61,597 nt of DNA, taken from contig CBDCYN010000030.1 in assembly GCA_965224205.1 (NCBI GenBank), positions 1 to 61,597 of the forward strand, in the 5' to 3' direction. The notes under the pieces are model-generated. The model had not been told where the DNA came from. It saw only the letters and a program-made list of their open reading frames with translations, and ran no database searches. Shown piece after piece: positions 1 through 9,751 of the stretch. Position numbers and translations under genes: made by a program. The DNA comes from CBDCYN01 sp965224205 (GTDB lineage Bacteria > Planctomycetota > Phycisphaerae > Phycisphaerales > Phycisphaeraceae). The first letter of the stretch is position 1. The number at the start of each line of letters is the position of its first letter.

Positions 1-105
1 TCGGCCGGCCGCTTCACGATCGTCCACGATCGCCCAGTGCCACTTTAGCCGCGAGATCGTCTATGCTGGTACATCGTCGTGACTTAGACTTGCCAGGGAT
101 TCGCC

Positions 106-387
106 ATGGAATGCCCCAACCTCGTTTTTTCCGGCCATGCCCTGCGGCAGATGTTTACCCGCCAGATCAGCGGTCAGGACGTCCGTCACGTCGTGGCCAC
201 GGGCACGGCCGTCACGGAATACCCTCACGATCAGCCTTATCCGAGTCGCTTGCTCCTGGGTTTCGTGGATGGCCGGCCGATCCATGTCGTTCTGGCCTAT
301 GATGAAACCAGCGAGACGGGCTATGTCGTGACGGCTTACCAGCCCGACCCGGATCTCTGGAACGATGATTTTACGACCAGGAAATGA
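106..387 (+). CDS. DUF4258 protein, probable toxin of a toxin-antitoxin pair
   Basis: A 93-residue protein matching the DUF4258 pattern: an early FSGHALRQMF segment, a central YPHDQPYPSRLLLG block, then GRPIHVVLAYD and a C-terminal TAYQPDPDLWNDDF. DUF4258 proteins are small RelE/MqsR-like proteins often encoded just upstream of a zinc-finger antitoxin; RNase toxicity is assumed from that family setting and not visible in the sequence. The ATG at 106 is used because homology to the family begins right after it. The next gene starts 37 bases downstream on the same strand and is a YgiT-type zinc-finger protein, so the two form a typical toxin-first operon. The length is normal and no defect is seen. 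Confidence 0.85.
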   Translation: MECPNLVFSGHALRQMFTRQISGQDVRHVVATGTAVTEYPHDQPYPSRLLLGFVDGRPIHVVLAYDETSETGYVVTAYQPDPDLWNDDFTTRK

Positions 388-424
388 ACAAAAAAACGAC
401 CCGGCCAACGACGAGGAAAACCCC

Positions 425-649
425 ATGACCTGTGTCATTTGCAAGCACGGCCAAACACAGCCCGGGACGGTGACCGTCACCCTTGAGCGGGACGGATGCA
501 CCGTCATTTTCAAACAGGTCCCCGCGGACGTATGCGACAACTGCGGCGAGTACTATCTATCGCAAACCGTCACCGATCAGCTTCTGGACCTGGCCAATCA
601 AGCCGTCCACAACGGGGCGGAGGTCCAGATCATGCGCTACGCCGCGTGA
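425..649 (+). CDS. YgiT-type zinc-finger antitoxin (MqsA N-terminal domain-like)
   Basis: A 74-residue protein with two CxxC pairs (CVIC near residue 3 and CDNC near residue 39) and the phrase VPADVCDNCGEYYL, the signature of the YgiT/MqsA zinc-binding domain. It lacks the C-terminal HTH of full-length MqsA, as do many partners of DUF4258 toxins. It should bind and neutralise the upstream DUF4258 protein. A longer frame opens at 365, inside the toxin gene, but the ATG at 425 has a GA-rich ribosome site just before it (gacgaggaa) and puts the first CxxC at the usual distance from the N-terminus, so that start is preferred. Confidence 0.85.
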   Translation: MTCVICKHGQTQPGTVTVTLERDGCTVIFKQVPADVCDNCGEYYLSQTVTDQLLDLANQAVHNGAEVQIMRYAA

Positions 650-828
650 CGAGTCGACCCGCCAGTTCGTCGCGCATCTGCATCCGATCAACGGCGTCCG
701 GGACGAACGTCGCCAAGACAACAGGCCTTCGGCCTCACACCTGTCCCAGACACGGGGCACTGGCTGGTTGTGAGCTTCCACCTGTCGCCCCACCCGTCGC
801 CCCGTGATTGGGATATGATTTCCTGGCC

Positions 829-906
829 ATGGTTCCCAGTAAGAACGACATGCCGATCGAGGATCTACGCGGGGCGTCCCAGCGGTGGAAGGTGGTGGAC
901 GCCTAA
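829..906 (+). CDS. Short conserved ORF upstream of TIGR03032 (left copy)
   Basis: A 25-codon frame ending in SQRWKVVDA whose TAA stop overlaps the ATG of the TIGR03032 gene (TAATG). The other arm has the same ORF with a longer N-terminus (28324-28425), ending in the same residues. The stop-start overlap and the shared C-terminal sequence suggest a leader peptide or the tail of a translationally coupled gene. No family is recognised and it could equally be chance coding in a duplicated leader. Confidence 0.3.
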   Translation: MVPSKNDMPIEDLRGASQRWKVVDA

Positions 907-1110
907 TGCAAAACGCGATGGAATCCGAAATGGCCAGCCCCGTGGACAATCCCTTCCGTTTTGTATTTTCCGACGGGTTCGCGGAGCTGCTGGAGGGGTT
1001 GGGCGTCTGTCTGTTAGTCACAACGTACCAGGCGGGCAAGCTTATGGCGGTGCGGGCACGAGGTGGGCGGGTGATCTTCCCCAGGGAAAGTGGACGGTCG
1101 GTTTCGTGAG

Positions 1111-1971
1111 TTATGCGGTCTGCAGCTCGTAGGCCAGGGGGCTGTTGTACCCCAAAGACGAGTGCAGCCGCACACGATTGTAAAACACCTCGATGTAATC
1201 AAACAACGCCGTGGCCACCTCATCGAGGTCGACCCAATCCGATCCGTGAACCAGCTCGATCTTCAACGTGCCCATAAAACTCTCCATCATCGCGTTGTCG
1301 TAACAGTTGCCCTTGCCGCTCATCGAGCAGGAGATCCCATAAAACCCCAGCAGATCCTGGTACACCCCGCTGGCGTATTGGACCCCACGATCGCTGTGAT
1401 GAATCACCCCCGTCAGAGGATTTCTTTTCCCTGCCGCCCGACGCAACGCCTCGCACACCAGGTCGGCCCGCAGGTGATCGGCGACCGACCAGCCCACCAC
1501 CATGCGCGAGAACACATCCAACACCACCGCCAGATACACCCAGCCCATCCGCGTGGGCAGATACGTGATATCGGCCACCCATTTCTGGTTGGGACCCGTG
1601 GCCGTGAAGTCACGTTGCAAGAGATTCTCGGCGATCGGCTGATCGTGTTTCGAATCGGTCGTCACCGGCTTGAACCGTTTAGGCCCTTTGGCTTGCAAGC
1701 CTTCTTCTTGCATGATCTTGGCCACCGTGTTCACGCTGCAACGCTCACCGTCGGCTTGGAGTTGTTCATGAACCCGTGGGCTGCCGTAGACCCGACGATG
1801 ATCTTCAAAAACCCGGTGGACCTTCTCCGCCAGTTGCCCGCGACGGGTCGCCTGCTCGCACACGGGACGGGCTCGCCAGGCGTAGAACCCGCTGGGGCTC
1901 ACGCACAGGACCCGGCACATCACGCGGACCGGCCAGTGGTCGCGGTGCTCGTCGATGAAGCGGTACCTCAT
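1111..1971 (-). CDS. IS3-family transposase OrfB (DDE catalytic part)
   Basis: A 286-residue protein with an N-terminal HTH_21-like segment (LCVSPSGFYAW) and the rve integrase core. The catalytic residues are visible as D in WVADITYLP, D in HHSDRG and E in MMESFMGTLK, with the K seven residues after E, as in IS3 transposases. The start ATG overlaps the orfA stop (ATGA). In IS3 elements the active enzyme is usually an OrfAB fusion made by a -1 frameshift; an A7 run on the coding strand (2001-2007) inside the 3' end of orfA is a suitable slippery site. Confidence 0.93.
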   Translation of the reverse strand: MRYRFIDEHRDHWPVRVMCRVLCVSPSGFYAWRARPVCEQATRRGQLAEKVHRVFEDHRRVYGSPRVHEQLQADGERCSVNTVAKIMQEEGLQAKGPKRFKPVTTDSKHDQPIAENLLQRDFTATGPNQKWVADITYLPTRMGWVYLAVVLDVFSRMVVGWSVADHLRADLVCEALRRAAGKRNPLTGVIHHSDRGVQYASGVYQDLLGFYGISCSMSGKGNCYDNAMMESFMGTLKIELVHGSDWVDLDEVATALFDYIEVFYNRVRLHSSLGYNSPLAYELQTA

Positions 1972-2264
1972 CGGCTTTCGCTCGCGAAGAAGGTCGCGGC
2001 TTTTTTTAGGATTTCCCGTTCCATCTTCAGCCGACGGTTCTCTTGTTCCAACTCCCGCAGCTTGATCCGAATCTCTTGATCAGTGAGCCGACCGTTAGGG
2101 GCTAACTGCCGAACCCAAGCACACACCGTCGTGCCCGCGACCCCTAAGCGCCGGGCGACCTCGGACTGGGACAACCCTTCCTCGGTGACCATCCGCACCG
2201 CCCCGGCCTTGAACTGATCGTCATACCGCTTGCTCGATTTCCCGTTGCCCATCGACTTTGACAT
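1968..2264 (-). CDS. IS3-family OrfA (HTH DNA-binding protein)
   Basis: A 98-residue protein: an HTH_Tnp_1 domain (RYDDQFKAGAVRMV, then SQSEVARRLGVAGTTVCAWV) followed by a leucine-zipper-like helix (ELEQENRRLKMEREILKK) for multimerisation. An AGGAG ribosome site precedes the ATG at 2264. It overlaps orfB by four bases. It binds the element ends and forms the N-terminal half of the frameshifted transposase. Confidence 0.92.
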   Translation of the reverse strand: MSKSMGNGKSSKRYDDQFKAGAVRMVTEEGLSQSEVARRLGVAGTTVCAWVRQLAPNGRLTDQEIRIKLRELEQENRRLKMEREILKKAATFFASESR

Positions 2265-3324
2265 CTGGTGGACTCCTTTCGCCAGGCATCCTACCTAGCA
2301 GTTAGGACCGTCCACTTTCTCTGGGGAAGGTCAGGGTGTCGACCCTGCTGAGGAGTTTCGAGCAGCCGATGGGGCTGGCTCTTGATGGTAGCTGTCTAGC
2401 GTTGGGGACCCGAAACACGGTGTGGAAGCTGCGAAACGTTCCCGACATCGCTCCGCAGCTGGAACCGCGTGGCACGCACGACGCCTGTTTTGTGCCGCGG
2501 TCGTGCCACGTGACGGGTGACATCCGCGGTCACGAATTGGCCTTTGGGTTGGTCCCCGGGTACGACGCGCCGCCGGGCGGTGGCCGGGACCGCCGTCGAG
2601 ACCTCTGGATGGTCAACACTCGCTTCTCGTGCCTGTGCACAATCGATCCCGATTACAGCTTCGTACCGAGATGGAAACCGCCGTTCATTACCGACCTGAC
2701 CGCAGAGGACCGCTGCCACCTCAACGGTCTGGCCGCGGTGGAGGGTGAGCCGAAATACGTCACGGCGTTGGGACAGAGCGATACGCAAGAGGGCTGGCGA
2801 ACCCATAAGGCGAACGGCGGAATCCTCATGGATGTTCCTAGCGGCGAGATCGTCTGCCGTGGCCTATCCATGCCGCACTCGCCGCGCGTTGACGCGAACA
2901 AGCTGTGGATTCTCAACTCTGGGGAAGGCGAACTCCAGGAAGTGGATCTACCGACAGGGAAACGAAACACGGCTGCCCGGCTTCCGGGTTACACCCGCGG
3001 GCTGTCGTTCCACAGCCTCTACGCGTTCGTGGGTCTATCGAAGATCCGTGAGAAGAAAGAGTTCGGGGGCCTGCCCATTGAAGATCGTCACGACGATCTC
3101 AAATGTGGTATCTGGGTAGTGGATCTGCACAGCGGGGACGTCGCCGGGTTCATGGCGTTTGAATCAGGCTGTGAGGAGATCTTTGGGGTTGAGGTGTTAC
3201 CCGGTGTCCGATGGCCTGCGATCATCGGGTTCAAGAAGGACACGATCGATGATGTCTTTGTCGTCCCACCACAGATGAAGCCAGACCCATTGTAACGGCG
3301 AAGGGGGGGGCGGTGGCGTTGCCA

Positions 3325-3339
3325 CTCACCACTGGTGAG
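3325..3339. terminator. Hairpin between convergent genes (left arm)
   Basis: CTCACCA and TGGTGAG arms separated by one base lie between the stop of TIGR03032 (+) and the stop of the PEP-CTERM gene (-). The same palindrome is kept in the other arm at 27156-27170. Being symmetrical it could end transcription from both sides, but there is no T tract, so this is tentative. Confidence 0.35.
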
Positions 3340-3654
3340 CGTCATCATCCGCGGCGGCGGGTTGAGAGGAAGTACGCCCAGCTCGTGAGAACGATACACA
3401 CGCCCGTCGGTTCCGGGACTACGGTGAAAGATCCGGTCAGAGACTCCATGAAGATCGGCGTCGTGGTCAGCCTCGGGATCTCAAACAGGTTGACCTCGTA
3501 CGTGTACCCGCCCGCGGCCAGGGTGCCCAAGGCGGTGTTGACCGTATCCGAGCCCACCACGGTCAGGACGATGTCGCCCGGCGCCGGGGCGTTGACGAAG
3601 ACGTCCACAGAGATCGAATCCGGTTGGACAAACGCGAGGCTCGAGCCCGACACA

Positions 3655-4603
3655 CTAGAGCATATTGCGTGAATATTCTTGATAGCCGCAGGATTCAAAG
3701 TAGTTTCTGCATTCAGTGGCATGAACGGCTCGCAGGGCGTCGGCGATGACCTCGGTCAGCGTGTCCAACGTCTTGGCCCCCACGCGACACAGCCACGCCT
3801 TGACCTTCGACCACAACTTCTCGATCGGGTTCAGGTCCGGCGAATACGGCGGCAGATACCACGCCTCAGCCCCCGCCGCCTCGATCGCCTCACGCACACC
3901 CTTGACCTTGTGGCTCGACAGGTTGTCCATCACCACGATGTCGCCGCGACGCAACGCCGGGGCCAGGCACTGTTGGGTGTAGGCCAGGAACGTCTCGCTG
4001 TTCATCGGTCCGTCGAGCACGATCGTCGCGTCTTGAACCACCCCCTCGAGTCGGATGACGCTAAGCATCGTCACCGTTTTCCAATGGCCGTGGGGCGTGT
4101 GATCGACGCAACGTTGACCCATCGACGACCAGCCATACCGACGCGTCATGTTCGTCTTGGCTCCGGATTCATCGAGAAACACCCGACTCCCCGGATCGAT
4201 GAACCGACGGGCGATCGTGAAGTTTCGGCGACGATCGACCACGTCGGGTCGATCTTGCTCGGCGGCGATCAGCGACTTCTTTTTAAGGATAGCCCCAGCC
4301 GCTTCAACGCCCGACAGACGGTGGACTCCACCACGGGGACACTCAGCCTCGCCATCAATTGTTTGGCGGTGATGCCCGGCTGCGCCGCGACCGCTTGACG
4401 CATCCGCTGCTCATCGTCCGCCGTGAGCTTCACCGATCCCTTGGCCCCGGTGTGCCCGCCATCAACTCGCCGCCACGGGCCCGATCTGGCCAATCACGCA
4501 CCGTCGGCCACGTGACGGAAAACCGCCGTGCCACCGATGCGATCGAGTCCCCCGATTCCACCGCCGCCACCACACGCTGCCGCAAGTCCATCGAATACGC
4601 CAT
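3655..4603 (-). pseudogene. IS630-family transposase, frameshifted
   Basis: The reading starts at ATG 4603 (MAYSMDLRQRVV, HTH of the IS630 N-terminus). After about 50 codons one C is missing in a run that reads GPKGSVK in the sister copy, so the frame closes early. The HTH part then continues to LGLSLKRSR, and the DDE part resumes in another frame after an A5 run, ending at 3655. Catalytic residues are present: D in VFLDESGAKT, D in VVMDNLSSH and E in LNPIEKLWS. The shift at the A-run also occurs in the sister copy, so it may be programmed; the missing C is specific to this copy and makes it a likely dead transposase. Confidence 0.85.
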
Positions 4604-4667
4604 GACGAGGCCTCCTTGCCAGAAATTACACTTATCGACTATTCAAGATTAATTACGCCAGTTGCTC
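3658..4667 (-). mobile_element. IS630-family element, type A copy 1, 1010 bp
   Basis: The ends read GAGCATATTGCGTGAATA and, from the right inward, GAGCAACTGGCGTAATTA: imperfect inverted repeats. TA dinucleotides flank it (3656-3657 and 4668-4669), the standard IS630/Tc1-mariner target duplication, and the intact PEP-CTERM copy on the other arm gives the empty site with one TA. A diverged relative sits at 9752-10763. Confidence 0.95.
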
Positions 4668-4983
4668 TAAACCCCGACGACGGGTAGAACAGGTCCGTCC
4701 GCAGCGTCACGGGCTGGCCTTCAGTCGGGTTTGGGGGCACGACCGTAACGTTAGAGATCGACGCGGCGCGGGTCGACGTGGCTATGAGGGTTGACACAAG
4801 GATTGCCGTGGTTACGAAAAGACGGGTTGGGATCATGCGATGGCCTTTCATTCGAATCCGAATCATTGTCGCGGGTGAGCAAGGAGTTCCTTCCCACTGG
4901 ATGGCATTACACTGGTGGGTGTGATGTTACTGATCCTCGTGGATTTGAGTTACTTGGTATCGTTCCGTCGTCGCGATAGAGGA

Positions 4984-5619
4984 TCACCGGTGACGACGGG
5001 TCACGGCAACACCTAGACCCGCGAGGCCCATCGCCGCTAAACCGGCCGTGAGCGGTTCGGGCACGGCGCCGCCATCGGGAGCGGTCACCACGAACGGCAG
5101 GTCGGCGCCGGGGTCGACGTCGACCAGGATCGGGAACAGCGGGTCGTTGGGGTCGAACTGCTCGGCTTGCAGGGCCAGGGCGTCGAACGTGAATACCCCA
5201 GATCCTACCGACCCGGAGGTGACCTCGAAGGTGAAGAACACCCCGTTGTCGGTGATGTGTTCGGTAGCGTCGACGTTGAACGTCAGGAACGTCGCGTCGG
5301 CTTGTCCCGGGGCGTCGAAGACCTGAAAATCAAACGGGTCCGACAGAGGATCGGGGATGATTGGCCCGGCGGTAATGTTGGCCGGGGTACCGAGGATCGA
5401 GCTGGGGAACAACACGCTGCCGGCCAGCGAAACCAGCTGCTCACCGGCGGCGGTGTCGAGCCCGGTGAGGCTCATCTCGACCGTGGCGGTCTGCCCGACC
5501 GACAAGTCGAGCAGGTCGTCGGGGGAGGACAGCTCGAGGTTGACCACGGCTTGGGCGAGCGAGGTGGTGGTGGCTGTGACAGCCAATACGGTGGTGAATA
5601 TCGTGGTGTATCGCGTCAT
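4984..5619 (-). CDS. PEP-CTERM sorting domain protein (left-arm copy)
   Basis: A 211-residue exported protein, identical in residues to that at 25888-26523. It has a signal peptide (MTRYTTIFTTVLAVTATTTS, cleavage probably after LAQA), a beta-rich body with acidic PDDLL and DPNDP stretches resembling a cohesin-like fold, and the C-terminal sorting signal VPEPLTAGLAAMGLAGLG followed by TRRHR. Exosortase is expected to cleave at the PEP motif and attach the protein to the outer surface or matrix. A strong ribosome site (ccaggag) precedes the ATG at 5619. The 174-base gap to the RHS fragment upstream probably holds its promoter; no other gene is recognised there. Confidence 0.88.
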   Translation of the reverse strand: MTRYTTIFTTVLAVTATTTSLAQAVVNLELSSPDDLLDLSVGQTATVEMSLTGLDTAAGEQLVSLAGSVLFPSSILGTPANITAGPIIPDPLSDPFDFQVFDAPGQADATFLTFNVDATEHITDNGVFFTFEVTSGSVGSGVFTFDALALQAEQFDPNDPLFPILVDVDPGADLPFVVTAPDGGAVPEPLTAGLAAMGLAGLGVAVTRRHR

Positions 5620-5793
5620 CTTTCACTCCTGGAGGAAGGGTTTATTTTTAAGAATTACAAATAGCGTGCCAGATCTGTTCGCTATTTTCAAGAAGACAGT
5701 ACCCCTGGCAACTGCGATCGCGTTAGCCACCTTTGTAAGTCTGATCGGTTTATATTCACTCCGCCACTCCGCGCGGACTTACCAGCCGTCTAA

Positions 5794-7348
5794 CTAAAAT
5801 TTTTTTAATAATGCATCGATTATAAATGCTGGTGGGACACCACCAAATTTGATAACAATATCGTTGATAACCGCAATTAGCTTTTGATTTCGCGAGATTG
5901 CCGCCGCAAGTCTTAGCAAGGCTAATCGTTGAGCCTGTTGAGATGCTGTAAGACCAGCGGCTCGCTGCGCAAGCAGTGCGGTGTTAACACTAAATTCACT
6001 AATCTCCCCAGACGGATCTATCAAGTTTATAACATTATTTTTTACATACCGGTAGATATTCACGTCGCCACTTTCAAACCCAATCGGATCCTGACTCACG
6101 AACCTCCCGATGTTGGCGTCGTAGTATCGCGCCCTATAGTAATACAACCCCGTCTCGGCATCGAACTCACGGCCGGTGAACAGGTATCGGTCGACCGCGG
6201 CGGGGTCGGTCACGCTCAACACGTTCCCGAAGCTGTCGTATTCGACATGAGCGATCAGATCGCCCACGGCGTTGACCAGGTCGCGTACCGAGCCAAGCCG
6301 GTCCGTCAGGTACCATACGATTCCCTCGGCTGGCTTGAATCTTGCCAAGAGCTGGTCAATCTGATCGGCAAATAAATATCGTGCCAAGACCTGACCGCCG
6401 TCATCGAAGTCGGCCCACGCGTTTTCTCCATCGTATACCGTGTAAGCGGTCTGACCATTGACGGTCTTGGCGATGCGCCGCCCCATGGCATCATAAGTAA
6501 ACGCCACCTCTTGGACGACGGTCCCGTCAGCCGTCTTTTCCACCACGGACGTCATCCGGTTGCGGTGGTCGTAGGTGTATTCGGTGGTCTCGCCGGTGGC
6601 GATCTCGGTCTTGAGGATCAGGTTCCCCTCGTCGTCGTATTCATAGCTAAACGTCCCGTCCGAGAGGACCTGGTTGTTGGGGCCGGTGACGTAGCTGTCT
6701 CCGTGGCGAGACGACTCGACCCGGTTGCCGTTGGCGTCGTACAGGTAATCCTCATCGGGCAGATCGGAGCGGTCTGCGTCGGCAAGTTGCCCGGTGAGGT
6801 CGTAACTGTAATCGGCGGTCTGCCCGTTGATCGACTCCGACACCAGTTGCCCAGCCACGTCGTACCCATAAACGTAATCTGCGATCGTTGCACCGGCACT
6901 ATCACGATGTGAGAGGCTTGTCATCCGGCCCAGGGTGTCGAACGCCGCGGTGCTAGAGCCGACGAGCTGGGTGGCGGCCAGGTCCGCATACCGCTCCACG
7001 CCGATACGGTCGCCACGGTCGTTGTAGGCAAAGTCGATCCGAACGTTGTCGACCCCACCCGCACCGTTGATATCAGTCCATTGGCGTGACTCAAGCAAAT
7101 CGCGGTCGTTGTACGTCGACACGACTTGAACCCCAAAATTATCGGTTACGCCTATTCTGTTCCCGTCAACGTCGTAGGTGAAATCGAGGATGACATGAGG
7201 CAACCCCGGTGTGCCGGCGTTGTCTTCTCGGATTATGCGGTCAAATTCGTCATAGATGAACGTATAGGTGGCATCGGGATCAGAGATTGATAACAGGTTC
7301 CCCACCGGATCGTAGGTCGATTCGATGGTACGGACCAAGACGCCATCA
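5794..7348 (-). pseudogene. RHS/YD-repeat protein 3' end, 5' part lost at an IS21 junction
   Basis: About 518 codons of RHS C-terminal sequence: YD repeats of the form YDxxGNRxxxxD, then the core signature LYYYRARYYDANIGRF and SQDPIGF, and a 70-residue tip beginning SGEISEFSVNTALL. The frame is open to the IS21 end at 7348, so the 5' portion is missing and there is no start. It parallels the 3' end of the giant gene (to 25713). Residue identity to that gene is patchy: two blocks are identical (about 6545-7028 and below about 6263), separated by clearly diverged blocks. The AT-rich tip is identical in both copies. Confidence 0.9.
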
Positions 7349-7522
7349 TGTGAACGTCGGCCAGAAAATGTAGCGCCCGTCGGGGGGCTGACGGTCGGCC
7401 CAAAAATGTAGCGCCTTGCCTAGTCCTGAGACTGGGGCGGCAATGGAACAGTTTTTACTGTTTCACCCCCCCCCAGTAAGGACGCAGACGAGGTGTATAC
7501 GGATATGTAGTTTTGGACGGAT

Positions 7523-9043
7523 GTGCGGCGTTATGTTCTAACCCAGGGCCACAGCAAGCGTTCGGCGTGTCGGAAGTTTGACATCCATTGGCAGACGCTT
7601 GAGAAGATCCTCGAATACCCTGAACCCCCGGGGTATCGACGGGTCAAACAGGTGGGCGAGAAGAAGATCGATCGGTTCCTGCCGATCCTCCACCAGATCC
7701 TCGAGGACGACCGGAAAGCTCCGCGCAAGCAACGTCACACGATCCGACGGATCTTCGAGGTGTTGTGTCAACATCACGGGTTCGACGGGAAGCTCACGGT
7801 CGTGGGCGACGCGGTTCGGGCGTGGAAACGGGTGCACGCCCAGACGTTTGTGCCGCTGAGTCATCCGTTGGGTGAGGCGCAAGTCGACTTCGGGGAGGCG
7901 ACGATCTTTCTCAACGGCGAGGCGGTCAAGGTGGCGTTGTTCGTGATGAGCCTGCCGTATTCGGACGCGGTGTTCGTTCGGGCCTATCCCCGCGAGTGCA
8001 CCGAGTCGTTCCAGGATGGTCATGTCCGAGCGTTTGAGTTCTTCGGAGCTGTGCCCACGCGGATTAGCTACGACAATAGCCGGATCGCGGTCAAGAAGTT
8101 CGTGGGATCCAGGAAACGGGAACTCACGGACGGGTTTCTTCGGCTTCAGAGTCATTATCTGTTCGACGAGCACTTCTGCCTAGTTCGCAAGGCTAACGAA
8201 AAGGGCCACGTCGAGAACCTGGTGGGATATACCCGCCGTAACTTCCTGGTGCCGATCCCCCAGGTGCGATCATTCGCTGAACTCAATGAACATCTCGAGC
8301 GATGTTGCCGTGCTGAGTTGACCCGGTCGTTACGAGGTAAAGAAACGACCAAGGGTCAGCGGTTGGACGAGGAACGCTCGGTCATGCTTCCTCTCAAAGA
8401 GGAGGCGTTTGAGGCCCGTCGGGTCATATTGGCTGGAGCCAACTCTCTGAGCCTGGTGCGGTTCGACCGCAACGACTATTCGGTGCCGGTGTCGTGGGCG
8501 CATCACCGCCTGACCCTCGTGGGCGACATCGAGACGGTGCGGGTCATGCAGGGGGACCAGGTGATCGCCGAACACCTGCGTGACTGGGGCCGTGAACAGG
8601 TCCACTTTGACCCGGTGCATTACCTGGCTCTGTTGGAGCGACGCCCCGGGGCCTTTGATGTGGCCCGTCCCTTGGAGCAATGGGATCTGCCGCCGTGCTT
8701 CGGGATCCTGCGTCGCAAACTCGAAGCCGACTGGGGCTCGAAGGGCACGGGCCAGTTCATCCAAGTGTTGCGGCTATTGGAACGGGCGAGCCTGGGTCAA
8801 CTCAAGCAAGCGGTGCACAAGGCGTTGGAGTTGGGCACGGTCATCCCTGACGCCGTACGAGTGATCCTCGAGGGGCTCAAGGAACCCCCCGTGGCGTTAT
8901 TCAGCCTCGACGGCCGACCGCATCTGAGCGGTGTCCACGTAGCCAAGCCCGATTTATCCGCCTATGGCTGTCTGCTTCCGCACCCGCTCCAAGAGACGGC
9001 GTCCAGCGATATTTGCGGAGGACTTCCGGGGGGTGCGGCATGA
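7523..9043 (+). CDS. istA: IS21-family transposase IstA
   Basis: A 506-residue protein with an N-terminal HTH region (SKRSACRKFDIHWQTLEKIL) and an rve-type DDE core: D in AQVDFGEA, D in RISYDNSRIAV and E in GHVENLVG. The C-terminal half contains the DYSVPV phrase typical of IstA. It catalyses strand transfer together with IstB. The stop overlaps the istB start as ATGA, the usual coupled arrangement. No lesion is visible, so only the partner is broken. Confidence 0.95.
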   Translation: MRRYVLTQGHSKRSACRKFDIHWQTLEKILEYPEPPGYRRVKQVGEKKIDRFLPILHQILEDDRKAPRKQRHTIRRIFEVLCQHHGFDGKLTVVGDAVRAWKRVHAQTFVPLSHPLGEAQVDFGEATIFLNGEAVKVALFVMSLPYSDAVFVRAYPRECTESFQDGHVRAFEFFGAVPTRISYDNSRIAVKKFVGSRKRELTDGFLRLQSHYLFDEHFCLVRKANEKGHVENLVGYTRRNFLVPIPQVRSFAELNEHLERCCRAELTRSLRGKETTKGQRLDEERSVMLPLKEEAFEARRVILAGANSLSLVRFDRNDYSVPVSWAHHRLTLVGDIETVRVMQGDQVIAEHLRDWGREQVHFDPVHYLALLERRPGAFDVARPLEQWDLPPCFGILRRKLEADWGSKGTGQFIQVLRLLERASLGQLKQAVHKALELGTVIPDAVRVILEGLKEPPVALFSLDGRPHLSGVHVAKPDLSAYGCLLPHPLQETASSDICGGLPGGAA

Positions 9044-9751
9044 GCAAGAGCACCGTCCTACTGGAACACCACCTCAAGGCGTTGAAGCTGCCGACGATGC
9101 TACGCGAGTACGCCAAGATCGCCCGCCGCTGTGCCCAGCAGAACGTGGGTCACGTCGGGTTCCTTCTGCAACTGGTCGAGCTGGAGCTGATCGAACGTGA
9201 ACGCCGCGCCGCAGAGCGTCGGCTCAAAGCCGCCAAGTTCCCATCGCCCAAGACGCTCGAAGGCTTCGACTTCGCCGCCCAACCGTCGATCAACAAAGCC
9301 CTGGTTACCGAGCTGATGCGGTGTGTGTATCTCGACCATCGCGAGAACATCCTGCTGGTCGGTAACCCCGGCACGGGCAAGACCCATGTCGCCACCGCCC
9401 TGGGCATGGAAGCGTGCCACCGTGGCAAGAAGGTGCGGTTCTACAAGGTCACCGAGCTGATGACCCAGATGATGGAAGCTCGCGAAGAGCAGGTCCTGGG
9501 TCGGCTCAAGAACCAATTGGCCAAGCTGGACCTGTTGATCCTCGATGAACTGGGCTACGTCCCAGCCAGCAAGCTGGGAGCCGAGTTGCTGTTCGATGTG
9601 ATCTCGACCGCCTACGAACGAACCAGCGTGATCGTGACGACCAACCTCCCGTTTGAACGTTGGGTGGAGGTGCTTGGCAGCGAACGCCTCACCGGCGCGG
9701 CGCTCGACCGGCTCACCCACCGCTGCCACGTGCTCGAAGCCAACGGCCCTA

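Larger units (their letters stand above)
1072..2333 (-). mobile_element. IS3-family insertion sequence, 1262 bp
   Basis: The ends are TGATCTTCCCCAGGG on the left and, read inward from the right, TGACCTTCCCCAGAG: imperfect inverted repeats with the TG...CA termini of IS3. A 3-bp duplication GGG (1069-1071 and 2334-2336) flanks it, and the intact TIGR03032 copy near 28180 shows the empty site with a single GGG. It contains overlapping orfA and orfB on the minus strand and appears complete and possibly active. Confidence 0.95.
906..3295 (+). pseudogene. TIGR03032 family protein, interrupted by an IS3 element
   Basis: The gene is split by the IS3 element at 1072-2333. Removing the element and one copy of the GGG target duplication rejoins 906-1071 with 2337-3295 as one 375-codon frame, the same length as the intact copy on the other arm. 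The protein starts MQNAMESEM and ends MKPDPL. TIGR03032 is a family of about 340-380 residues of unknown function, probably propeller-like and common in planctomycetes. Several substitutions relative to the intact copy (for example VWKLRN for VWELRN) fit decay after the insertion. The downstream piece alone is a long open frame but lacks its own start and N-terminus. Confidence 0.85.
3345..4836 (-). pseudogene. PEP-CTERM sorting protein, interrupted by an IS630 element
   Basis: Joining 4836-4668 with 3655-3345 (dropping the IS630 and one TA) restores a 160-codon frame with the same residues as the intact gene at 26671-27150. The product has an N-terminal signal peptide (MIPTRLFVTTAILVSTLIA) and a C-terminal VVPEP motif, a hydrophobic stretch and an RRR tail, the PEP-CTERM signal recognised by exosortase. 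The start at 4836 is preferred over an in-frame ATG ten codons upstream because GAAAGG lies just before it. The insertion splits the gene after residue 56, so this copy should be non-functional. Confidence 0.9.
711..7348. repeat. Left arm of a large inverted duplication
   Basis: This stretch is the reverse-complement counterpart of 24174-28508. Gene order is TIGR03032 (+), PEP-CTERM (-), PEP-CTERM (-), RHS 3' end (-); the other arm has the same genes with strands reversed. It is longer only because an IS3 (1072-2333) and an IS630 (3658-4667) sit in it. The outer edge falls near the phrase cgccaagacaacagg, beyond which the two flanks are unrelated. The inner edge is the end of the IS21 element. 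The 211-residue PEP-CTERM proteins are identical in both arms, whereas TIGR03032 differs at about ten residues. Confidence 0.9.

Noticed and set aside
1090..2079. Long plus-strand frame across the IS3 element
   Set aside because: It is antisense to orfB, whose DDE motifs and codon pattern are clear.
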